Assembly (NCBI GenBank): GCA_900753305.1
Contig: CAADYR010000120.1
Location: 1-8,131 of the forward strand
Reading direction: 5' to 3'
Source of the DNA: Lachnospiraceae bacterium
GTDB taxonomy: Bacteria; Bacillota; Clostridia; Lachnospirales; Lachnospiraceae
DNA length: 8,131 bases
Positions 1-6,044 of this stretch are shown in pieces; the first letter of the stretch is position 1, and every line of letters starts with the position of its first letter. The notes beneath the pieces are model-generated. The model was not told the origin of the DNA. It searched no databases and saw only the letters and a program-made list of their open reading frames with translations. Position numbers and translations under genes: made by a program.

Positions 1-17
1 CGCTACGCCTACGTTTT

Positions 18-45
18 TTGACATGCACTTTCTGAAAAATATTCT
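18..45 (+). promoter_or_regulatory. Possible sigma-A promoter for the GH28 gene
   Basis: A perfect -35 hexamer TTGACA (18-23) is followed after 16 bp by TATTCT (40-45), which matches the -10 consensus at 4 of 6 positions. Transcription would begin near 52 and leave a leader of about 80 nt before the start codon at 131. The -10 is weak and other AT-rich -10 candidates (TATACT at 76-81) lie nearby without a good -35, so the exact promoter is uncertain. Confidence 0.4.
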
Positions 46-130
46 GCGTAAATGGTTCAGTTATTTAGAAAACGCTATACTAGAAAGGTATAACAAACGT
101 AAGCCCATAAGCGGCAGGATGGAGGATTTC

Positions 131-1684
131 ATGAAGTACGAAGTAATTTATAAGACATCGACCAGCTTTGTAGTAGAGTTAAAGGAGAACGGATATTTTT
201 CTTCTGAAACAGAGCATGAAATATATGTAAATGGAGAACTGGCTGAGAAGAGCAACCGTAATGTTGCTACTGTTTTTGGTCTGGCTCCTGCCACCACATA
301 TGATGTACAGATCAAATGTGGTGATGAAATGACCAGCGTATTCTCTGTTACAACAGAAACAGAATACGTGGTACTCAATGTTAGGGATTTTGGTGCCAAG
401 GGTGATGGCGAAACAAATGATACCGCTGCAATCCAGTGTGCAATCAATGCTTGCCCTAAGGGCGGCAGAGTATATGTACCTGCTGGTGTATACAAGATTT
501 ATCCATTATTCTTAAAGAGTGATCTGGTTATCGAGCTGGCTAAGGATTCTGTATTATCTGCTTATACAGATAGAGAAAGTTTCCCGATTCTTCCTGGCAG
601 AATTGAATGTCAGGACCCGGAGAAGGAATATCTGCTTGGTACTTGGGAAGGCGATCCTAATGATATGTTCGCAGCGATCATTACAGGTATCAATGTAGAG
701 AACGTAGTCATCACAGGTCAGGGAACGATTGATGGTAATGCCAGCAGAGAGAACTGGTGGAACAATCCCAAGGTCAGAAGAATTGCATGGCGTCCTCGTA
801 TGATCTTCCTGAATCATTGTAAAAATGTTGTTCTTCATGGAATTACTGTTCAGAACAGCCCTTCCTGGAACATTCATCCTTTCTTCTCAGAAGATCTGAA
901 GTTCATTGGTATCTCTGTATTAGGACCTAAGGATTCACCAAACACAGACGGTCTTGATCCTGAATCCTGTAAGAACGTTGATATCATCGGTGTATATTTC
1001 TCTGTAGGTGATGACTGTATCGCTGTAAAATCAGGTAAAATCTACATGGGTGCCAAGTACAAGACACCATCTGAGAAGATCACAATCAGACAGTGCTGCA
1101 TGAGAGACGGACATGGTTCCATCACAATCGGCAGTGAAATGGCTGGCGGCGTTAAGGACATGAACGTAGAAGAGTGTCTTTTCCTGCAAACAGACAGAGG
1201 TCTGCGTATCAAGACCAGACGTGGTCGTGGTAAAGATGCCATTGTAACAGGTATCAAATTCGAGAATATCATCATGGATCATGTTATGACTCCGGTTGTT
1301 CTCAATTCTTTCTATTTCTGTGACGCAGATGGACATTCTGATTATGTACAGTCCAAGGAATATCATCCTGTAGATGAGAGAACACCTTACCTTGGTGATT
1401 TCCTGTTCAAAAACTTACAGGCAACGAACTGCCATGCAGCAGCTTCTTATATGTATGGTCTGCCAGAGCAGAAGATTCACGAAGTTGTATTTGACAATGC
1501 ATCCTTCTCCTTTACAGAAAATCCAACAGCAGGCGTACCTGCCATGATGGATGGTGCAGAACCACAGACTAATACAGGAATCTTTGCAAAGAACATTGAA
1601 ACATTCATTTGCAGAAATGTAACAGTATCCGGTCAGAAGGGTGAAGCAATCATTGCTGATGGAATCGACCATTTAGAGAAATAA
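131..1684 (+). CDS. GH28 polygalacturonase (probably exo-acting), FnIII-like N-terminus, no signal peptide
   Basis: Glycoside hydrolase family 28, expected to hydrolyse alpha-1,4-galacturonosyl bonds of homogalacturonan or its oligomers. The protein is 517 aa. Residues 1 to about 76 look like a small fibronectin-III-type beta domain. From about residue 80 the right-handed beta-helix opens with the pectate-lyase-superfamily pattern VRDFGAKGDG. All family catalytic motifs are present: NTDG (N271, D273), GDD (D294, D295), GHG (H328) and RIK (R359, K361). The FnIII plus GH28 order is known from exo-polygalacturonases such as the Yersinia enterocolitica enzyme, so exo action is an inference from architecture. 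The start at 131 is chosen because GGAGG (121-125) sits 5 nt upstream. The frame stays open leftward past another ATG at 23 to the window edge, but that stretch is promoter-like. No hydrophobic leader is seen, so the enzyme is probably cytoplasmic. It is convergent with the GH43 gene and shares its terminator. Rhamnogalacturonan or xylogalacturonan hydrolysis cannot be excluded. Confidence 0.9.
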   Translation: MKYEVIYKTSTSFVVELKENGYFSSETEHEIYVNGELAEKSNRNVATVFGLAPATTYDVQIKCGDEMTSVFSVTTETEYVVLNVRDFGAKGDGETNDTAAIQCAINACPKGGRVYVPAGVYKIYPLFLKSDLVIELAKDSVLSAYTDRESFPILPGRIECQDPEKEYLLGTWEGDPNDMFAAIITGINVENVVITGQGTIDGNASRENWWNNPKVRRIAWRPRMIFLNHCKNVVLHGITVQNSPSWNIHPFFSEDLKFIGISVLGPKDSPNTDGLDPESCKNVDIIGVYFSVGDDCIAVKSGKIYMGAKYKTPSEKITIRQCCMRDGHGSITIGSEMAGGVKDMNVEECLFLQTDRGLRIKTRRGRGKDAIVTGIKFENIIMDHVMTPVVLNSFYFCDADGHSDYVQSKEYHPVDERTPYLGDFLFKNLQATNCHAAASYMYGLPEQKIHEVVFDNASFSFTENPTAGVPAMMDGAEPQTNTGIFAKNIETFICRNVTVSGQKGEAIIADGIDHLEK

Positions 1685-1700
1685 ATAACCGGTATAAATA

Positions 1701-1736
1701 AACAGGCGCAGGATTATAATTATCCGCGCCTGTTTT
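1701..1736. terminator. Bidirectional intrinsic terminator between the convergent GH28 and GH43 genes
   Basis: Perfect 9-bp arms AACAGGCGC (1701-1709) and GCGCCTGTT (1726-1734) continue, with one bulged A at 1710, into GGAT (1711-1714) pairing with ATCC (1722-1725). This closes a 7-nt loop. The rightward strand runs into TTTT, and the complementary strand runs into TTTATTTA just past the stem. It lies 16 nt after the GH28 stop and 20 nt after the GH43 stop, so it can serve both genes. Confidence 0.88.
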
Positions 1737-1755
1737 GGTATAGTAAAATGTATAT

Positions 1756-3675
1756 TTATTTACCCGTATATTGAAAATCCCTGAAATTCACTTCCAAGTG
1801 TTCTTCTCCTGCATAAGCGTATACGCCTATCATTGCGCCGGTGAATCGTTTACCCTTACGGATACCTTCATCACACAGATAGTAGACATTTTCAAGGGTT
1901 CCCAGGGTTTCTGTTTCCTGTTTACCACAACAGTAACAGAAGGTTCTCTTTAAATAATCTGTTGTAATCTGTAATTCAATTTCTGACACCTGTGTCATTA
2001 TTGTATCTGTAATATCCTTGGAAAAAGCAACATGTTCATCCATATCTATTTTCTCAAATACCTGTAAAAAATAGCTTTCATGTATGCGGTAGACTCCAAA
2101 TTTCAGATAGGTATTCTCATCATAATAGCAGGTCATTCCTGCATCCTGACCATCCTGTAGAGTAGAGCAGTCCATGACAACCTTTGCCGTGAAAGCAAAA
2201 TCTTCCTGTCTGCGAACCAATACATTTTTCGCATCAGTAGAATTCAGGTCTGCATGACTTCCTTCTAATGTTAAGATGCCATTCTGTATCTGTATGCCAT
2301 GCAGAGTCGGAGTCCTTGGTGTCATGAAATCACAGGATAGGAAATTGGTTCCAAAGCCCGTATCTTTATCTTTAGAATAATAAGGAATTTCTGGTAGTGG
2401 CTTCTTCTGTTGACAGCCAGGACCTTGTAAATGATTGACAACAGGCCATCCATCCGGTGTCCAGGTAATAGGATCAAGTGCCGTTTCACGCCCTAACATA
2501 CTGTATTTCTGGTCGATCATTCTTCCACACAGATATACTATATACCAGTCACCATGCTGTGTCATGACAGGTTTACCATGACCGCAGCGCTGAATCGGCG
2601 CATCAGGAAGCCATTGGCGCATAATGGGATTATAGGGGCAGGGTTCATAGATTCCCATCAGTGTTCTGGAGCGTGAAACGGTGATTCTGTGTCCTTCTCC
2701 AGTGCCACCTTCGGCTTCGAACAAATAATACCACCCGTCCTTTTTTAATAAGTGTGGACCTTCCGGCGCGCGTTTCTGATCTCCATAGAAGAGTAAGGTC
2801 GCAGGCGTAAGCTGTCTGCCTTTTTCCAGATTCAGCTCCAGGATTCTGGCGCCACGGTTCAACAGCATATAGGAACGCCCATCATCATCGTGGAACAGTG
2901 ACGGGTCAATACCATCTTCTTCAATATAAAAAGGCTCACTATAAGGTCCTTCCGGTCTGTCACTGGATACCACGATCTGTCGTCTGCGTGGACCGTCTGT
3001 ATCATTCATGCGATATGTGGCAGTCACGTAGAATCTGCCATTATGATAAGAAATATCCGGCGCCCAGTAACCTCTGCCGCCTTCCAGTTCATCCACATGC
3101 GCCCACTCAGGGTTAGTGATCGCATGCCCTATGATATCCCAGTGAATCAGATCTCTGGAGTGAGAGATAGGAATACAGGGGAAAAAGATGAACGTGGAGT
3201 TAGCCATATAATAATCCTCACCCACTCTGATAATGGATGGGTCAGGGTACATACCTGTACGGACAGGATTGTGGTAAGTGTCCTCATATCTGACCTGATA
3301 GTGAGAGTTGAAATATTCTTCGATTTCTTTATATTGGTTCTGATGTGCCAGATCATACGGAGTTATGAGATTCCTGTCACCGTCGAAGGCTGACATGCCG
3401 ACCCGCTCGACCAGATAGGGAATCGTATCTGCCTTGCCTGACATCACTGCGTAGTGCAGGATTCCCTTATAATCGGCATCTCTGGTGTTCATGCTTGCCA
3501 TTGTATATTCCACGATATATCTGGTCAACGTCAGATTCCCCTGCATAGCGCCTACAAAGGCATAGGGCACTCCTTTATCATTAAGAGCATTGATCAAAGA
3601 CGGATCATGCGCAAGAATTGCTGCTAATTTATCTACATTGCACGTATTCAGTGCCTTTTCCAATTCTGGTATCAT
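1756..3675 (-). CDS. Ankyrin-repeat / GH43 glycosidase / beta-sandwich fusion protein
   Basis: Predicted intracellular glycosidase of 639 aa. Residues 1 to about 128 form an ankyrin-like solenoid: a capping helical pair at 2-28, then repeats at about 29-61, 62-95 (with ILHYAVMSG) and 96-128 (with LITPYDLAHQ). Residues 134 to about 430 are a GH43 five-bladed propeller with the expected catalytic trio: base D145 (YPDPS), pKa modulator D257 (GIDPS) and acid E305 (APEGPH). WAPD (204-207) and the active-site H366 region (RCGHGKP) are also present. Residues from about 440 to 639 form a concanavalin-like beta-sandwich typical of GH43 beta-xylosidase C-termini. The GH43 family covers xylosidases, arabinofuranosidases and galactosidases; the substrate cannot be read from the sequence, but the pectin context suggests arabinose, xylose or galactose side chains. 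GGAGG at 3683-3687 lies 7 nt before the start. No signal peptide is visible. The ankyrin part is unusual for a sugar hydrolase and its role is unknown. It diverges from the GH105 operon. Confidence 0.92.
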   Translation of the reverse strand: MIPELEKALNTCNVDKLAAILAHDPSLINALNDKGVPYAFVGAMQGNLTLTRYIVEYTMASMNTRDADYKGILHYAVMSGKADTIPYLVERVGMSAFDGDRNLITPYDLAHQNQYKEIEEYFNSHYQVRYEDTYHNPVRTGMYPDPSIIRVGEDYYMANSTFIFFPCIPISHSRDLIHWDIIGHAITNPEWAHVDELEGGRGYWAPDISYHNGRFYVTATYRMNDTDGPRRRQIVVSSDRPEGPYSEPFYIEEDGIDPSLFHDDDGRSYMLLNRGARILELNLEKGRQLTPATLLFYGDQKRAPEGPHLLKKDGWYYLFEAEGGTGEGHRITVSRSRTLMGIYEPCPYNPIMRQWLPDAPIQRCGHGKPVMTQHGDWYIVYLCGRMIDQKYSMLGRETALDPITWTPDGWPVVNHLQGPGCQQKKPLPEIPYYSKDKDTGFGTNFLSCDFMTPRTPTLHGIQIQNGILTLEGSHADLNSTDAKNVLVRRQEDFAFTAKVVMDCSTLQDGQDAGMTCYYDENTYLKFGVYRIHESYFLQVFEKIDMDEHVAFSKDITDTIMTQVSEIELQITTDYLKRTFCYCCGKQETETLGTLENVYYLCDEGIRKGKRFTGAMIGVYAYAGEEHLEVNFRDFQYTGK

Positions 3676-3698
3676 GTAAATTCCTCCATTTCAGATTT

Positions 3699-3727
3699 AT
3701 TCTATCAGAGCATGAATACCTTTTCCA
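3699..3727 (-). promoter_or_regulatory. Probable promoter of the GH43 gene
   Basis: Read on the minus strand, TGGAAA (-35, 4 of 6 matches) and TAGAAT (-10, 5 of 6) are separated by 17 bp, and the -10 is preceded by TG plus one base, the extended -10 form. The predicted start near 3692 leaves a short leader carrying the GGAGG ribosome binding site. Good geometry, moderate hexamers. Confidence 0.5.
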
Positions 3728-3746
3728 GCCAATACCAAAGAATAAA

Positions 3747-3763
3747 GTGACAATTCTTGTAAC
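3747..3763. promoter_or_regulatory. Imperfect inverted repeat midway between two divergent promoters (candidate regulator site)
   Basis: GTGACAA, a 3-nt spacer TTC, then TTGTAAC give arms matching at 6 of 7 positions. The centre at 3755 is about 67 bp upstream of the predicted rightward start and about 63 bp upstream of the predicted leftward start, a distance typical of activator sites. An inverted repeat of this quality can arise by chance in a region this size, so this is a candidate only. Confidence 0.25.
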
Positions 3764-3786
3764 AGATAATAACGTCAAAAATTACC

Positions 3787-3815
3787 TTGTTTGCATGCGG
3801 GTATTCTGCTATAAT
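3787..3815 (+). promoter_or_regulatory. Promoter of the GH105-CE8-esterase-TIM-barrel operon
   Basis: A consensus TATAAT (3810-3815) is preceded by TGC, making an extended -10, with TTGTTT (3787-3792) exactly 17 bp upstream. The predicted start falls near 3822, at the edge of the palindromic operator at 3823-3836. This is the best promoter in the window. Confidence 0.75.
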
Positions 3816-3822
3816 TCAGTTA

Positions 3823-3836
3823 TGAAAGCGCTTACG
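3823..3836 (+). promoter_or_regulatory. CcpA/LacI-family operator (cre-like) overlapping the operon start point
   Basis: TGAAAGCGCTTACG contains the perfect palindrome AAGCGCTT (3826-3833) and differs from the Firmicutes catabolite-responsive element consensus TGWAANCGNTNWCA only at the last base. Its placement from about +2 to +15 of the predicted transcript is that of a repressor roadblock. It could bind CcpA, or a local LacI-family regulator of pectin use such as a KdgR-like protein, since these recognise very similar sites. Confidence 0.7.
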
Positions 3837-3845
3837 CAAGATATC

Positions 3846-3853
3846 AGAAGGAG
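3846..3853 (+). promoter_or_regulatory. Ribosome binding site fixing the GH105 start
   Basis: AGAAGGAG lies 7 nt before the ATG at 3861. The same frame is open from an upstream ATG at 3618, but that extension would run through the promoter, the operator and the start of the divergent GH43 gene, so 3861 is the start. Confidence 0.85.
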
Positions 3854-3860
3854 AACGGAA

Positions 3861-4994
3861 ATGGCAATTGAAATTGTGGAAAAGTATGTAAATGAATTGA
3901 TTGACAGAAGTACCCTGGAAGAGCCTGTATGGAACATTGAGAAGATTCGTGCAGGTAAGAAGGCATCCTGGGATTATATTGATGGCTGCATGATCATGTC
4001 TTTGCTGGAATTGTATAAGGTAGGCAAGAACGAGAAATATTTCAAGTTTGCAGAAGAATATATCAGCTACCGTGTACAGGAGGATGGCACGATCAACGGC
4101 TACCACAAGGAGGAACTCAATCTCGACAATATCAATGAAGGTAAGAACCTGTTCACCCTATATGATCTGACAGGTAAAGAGAAATATGCCAAGGCTACCT
4201 CCAGAATCTATCAACAGATTCTTGAAATGCCACGTACAAAGGAAGGCAACTTCTGGCACAAGATGATTTATCCGAATCAGGTCTGGTTGGATGGTCTGTA
4301 TATGGCACAGCCTTTTTACATTGAATATGAGAACCGTTTTAATGATAAAAAGAATTATGAAGATATTTTCCATCAGTTCTTTGAAGTAGAGAAAAATATG
4401 AAGGACAAGGAAACAGGATTATATTATCATGCTTATGATTCTGAGAGAAAGATGTTCTGGGCTGATAAGGAGACAGGACTTTCCAGAAACTTCTGGCTTC
4501 GTTCCCTTGGCTGGTTCTCCATGGCACTTCTGGATACTCTGGTACTTGCAGACAAGGATTATCCTGATTATGGTCATTTACAGCAGATGTACCGTGACCT
4601 GATTGATTCCATGCTGAAATTCCAGTCACCGGAGGGCATGTGGTATCAGGTGCCTAACTTCCCGGGCAGAGAGAAGAATTACCTGGAGACAAGCGGCAGC
4701 TCTATTATGGCATATTGTCTGATGAAGGGTGCTCGTCTGGGCTTCTTGCCGGCTGAATACAGTGCATATGGTCAAAAGGCATTCAAGGGAATCTGTGATA
4801 CTTACCTTTCCACAGTAGAGGGTGAAATGAGCCTTGGCGGCATCTGTCTGGTCGCAGGTTTAGGACCTGACAGCAATCCAAGAAGAGATGGTACTTATGA
4901 GTATTATATGTCTGAACCTGTTGTAAAGGATGATGCCAAAGGAACCGCTCCATTCCTGCTTGCTTATGCAGAAATGTGCCATCTGGAAGCATAG
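3861..4994 (+). CDS. GH105 unsaturated (rhamno)galacturonyl hydrolase
   Basis: Family 105 (YteR/YesR-like) enzymes hydrate the 4,5 double bond of the non-reducing unsaturated uronic acid left by pectate or rhamnogalacturonan lyases. This releases a keto-deoxyuronate and shortens the oligosaccharide. The 377-aa length matches the single-domain (alpha/alpha)6-barrel family. Visible landmarks are WDYIDGCMIMSLLELY (37-52), VWLDGLYMAQPF (141-152) whose D144 corresponds to the catalytic Asp of B. subtilis YteR (D143), H190, the aromatic/basic segment WLRSLGW (212-218), ETSGSSIMAY (276-285) and DGTYEYYMSEP (343-353). There is no signal peptide, in line with cytoplasmic action on imported lyase products. 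It is the first gene of the rightward operon, behind the cre-like operator, and its stop codon TAG overlaps the ribosome binding region of CE8. Rhamnogalacturonan versus homogalacturonan preference cannot be decided from the sequence. Confidence 0.92.
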   Translation: MAIEIVEKYVNELIDRSTLEEPVWNIEKIRAGKKASWDYIDGCMIMSLLELYKVGKNEKYFKFAEEYISYRVQEDGTINGYHKEELNLDNINEGKNLFTLYDLTGKEKYAKATSRIYQQILEMPRTKEGNFWHKMIYPNQVWLDGLYMAQPFYIEYENRFNDKKNYEDIFHQFFEVEKNMKDKETGLYYHAYDSERKMFWADKETGLSRNFWLRSLGWFSMALLDTLVLADKDYPDYGHLQQMYRDLIDSMLKFQSPEGMWYQVPNFPGREKNYLETSGSSIMAYCLMKGARLGFLPAEYSAYGQKAFKGICDTYLSTVEGEMSLGGICLVAGLGPDSNPRRDGTYEYYMSEPVVKDDAKGTAPFLLAYAEMCHLEA

Positions 4995-5004
4995 GAAGGA
5001 CAGG
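4993..5004 (+). promoter_or_regulatory. Ribosome binding region deciding the GTG start of the CE8 gene
   Basis: The purine-rich stretch AGGAAGGACAGG overlaps the GH105 stop codon and ends 7 nt before GTG at 5012. An in-frame GTG at 4976 inside GH105 has no such site. The overlap suggests that CE8 translation is coupled to, or closely follows, GH105 translation. Confidence 0.6.
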
Positions 5005-5011
5005 TAGCAAA

Positions 5012-5971
5012 GTGAATATTCAGGAATTATATGTCTCAGCGCAGGGAGACAGAGAATTTAGAGAAATAGCAGACGCTCTTGAAGCTGCAAGACGCTATGC
5101 AGATCAGGAAGTCATCATACATATCGCACCCGGAACATACAGGGAGCGTCTGGTTGTTCACCAGGATAATATTTCCATGATCGGTGAAGAGGCTTCCACA
5201 ACCAGAATTACCTACTCTGATGGTGCCTTTGAAGTTCTTGCGGATGGAGAGAAGCGCGGTACTTTCAGAACTCCTTCTTTTTTCATTGATGCAGATCATT
5301 TTTATGCCGACAATCTGACTTTCTGTAATGAAGCAGGTCAGGGTGATACCGCAGGCCAGGCACTCGCTGTCTATGCGGATGGCGATCATCTCGTATTTGA
5401 GAACTGCCGTTTCGAGGGATATCAGGACACACTCTTTACAGCACCACTTCCGAAAAAGGAGATGCAGCCTGGTGGTTTTCGTGGCCCGAAGGAATTTGCA
5501 CCCAGGAAACATGGAAGACATCTATACAAGAACTGTTATATCAGTGGAAACATAGACTTTATTTTTGGCAGTGCCACAGCTTATTTTGAAGGCTGTGAGT
5601 TATTCATGCGCAACCGCAATGCAGAAGTAAACGGCTATGTAACTGCAGCTTCTACCTATGAAGGACAGAAGTATGGCTATGTATTCAATCATTGCCATTT
5701 TACCAGTGATTGTCCAAAGAAAAGCGCATATCTTGGCCGTCCCTGGAGAAATTATGCCAGGGTAGTTATCCTGAATTCTGAAATTGATGGTCATATCAGA
5801 CCGGAAGGATGGCATGACTGGAACAAGACAGATGCGTGGGATACTTTATATTTTGCTGAATATAACAATTTCGGAGAAGGCGCTGTACCTTCACAGAGAG
5901 CGCCTTTTGTTACATTTTTGACAGACGAAGAAGCCGCAGAATACACACGGGATAAAGTATTGGGATTTTAG
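5012..5971 (+). CDS. CE8 pectin methylesterase (pectinesterase), cytoplasmic form
   Basis: Removes methyl esters from galacturonosyl residues, giving free acids that GH28 and GH105 can use, plus methanol. The 319-aa protein begins at GTG and is a complete right-handed beta-helix of carbohydrate esterase family 8. Catalytic signatures are all present: GQAL (Q116, oxyanion), GYQDTLF with acid/base D139, GNIDFIFG with nucleophile D182, and LGRPWR with R243 and W245. In plant and Dickeya enzymes the two catalytic Asp residues are about 21 residues apart; here they are 43 apart because of a Pro/Gly/Lys-rich insertion at about 145-168. No signal peptide is visible, unlike secreted pectinesterases, so it probably acts on imported methylated oligomers. 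It is the second gene of the operon, 17 bp after GH105. The gene ends at the inverted repeat 5971-6005. Confidence 0.93.
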   Translation: MNIQELYVSAQGDREFREIADALEAARRYADQEVIIHIAPGTYRERLVVHQDNISMIGEEASTTRITYSDGAFEVLADGEKRGTFRTPSFFIDADHFYADNLTFCNEAGQGDTAGQALAVYADGDHLVFENCRFEGYQDTLFTAPLPKKEMQPGGFRGPKEFAPRKHGRHLYKNCYISGNIDFIFGSATAYFEGCELFMRNRNAEVNGYVTAASTYEGQKYGYVFNHCHFTSDCPKKSAYLGRPWRNYARVVILNSEIDGHIRPEGWHDWNKTDAWDTLYFAEYNNFGEGAVPSQRAPFVTFLTDEEAAEYTRDKVLGF

Positions 5972-6005
5972 TGTGAAAAAATCATATATGGTAGTTTTTT
6001 CACAC
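5971..6005. repeat. Perfect inverted repeat / hairpin after the CE8 gene
   Basis: GTGTGAAAAAA (5971-5981) and TTTTTTCACAC (5995-6005) are perfect 11-bp arms around a 13-nt loop (5982-5994). The first arm begins on the last base of the CE8 stop codon. No T-run follows the second arm; the T6 lies inside it. It is therefore not a textbook terminator on either strand. A partial terminator/attenuator, an mRNA-stabilising intercistronic hairpin, or a protein-binding palindrome are all possible. It stands in the widest gap (73 bp) of the operon. Confidence 0.75.
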
Positions 6006-6044
6006 AGCAAAGCATGGTTATTTATATGAATGGGGTTGCAAAAC

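Noticed and set aside
76..92. TATAC-N7-GTATA inverted repeat upstream of GH28
   Set aside because: Five-bp AT-rich arms are expected by chance, and nothing similar appears before the other genes.
23..130. 36-residue N-terminal extension of GH28 from ATG 23
   Set aside because: No ribosome binding site precedes ATG 23, the region holds promoter-like sequence, and ATG 131 has GGAGG at 5 nt spacing directly before the FnIII-like domain.
1031..1366. Open frames antisense to GH28 and to other genes
   Set aside because: They have no ribosome binding sites or recognisable domains and mirror the coding strand of well-supported genes.
3618..3860. 81-residue N-terminal extension of GH105
   Set aside because: It would overlap the divergent GH43 start, the extended -10 promoter and the operator. 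The 3861 ATG has a strong ribosome binding site, and the resulting 377 aa is the family length.
4976..5011. Upstream in-frame GTG start for CE8
   Set aside because: It lies within GH105 without a ribosome binding site, and the added 12 residues do not resemble the start of the beta-helix.
5918..5946. TTGACA inside the end of the CE8 gene as a promoter for the esterase
   Set aside because: No acceptable -10 hexamer lies 16-18 bp downstream, and the box encodes part of a normal CE8 C-terminus.
5999..6027. TTCACA / TTATAT promoter for the esterase gene
   Set aside because: The -10 match is poor and the -35 falls inside the hairpin arm; only RNA data could support it.
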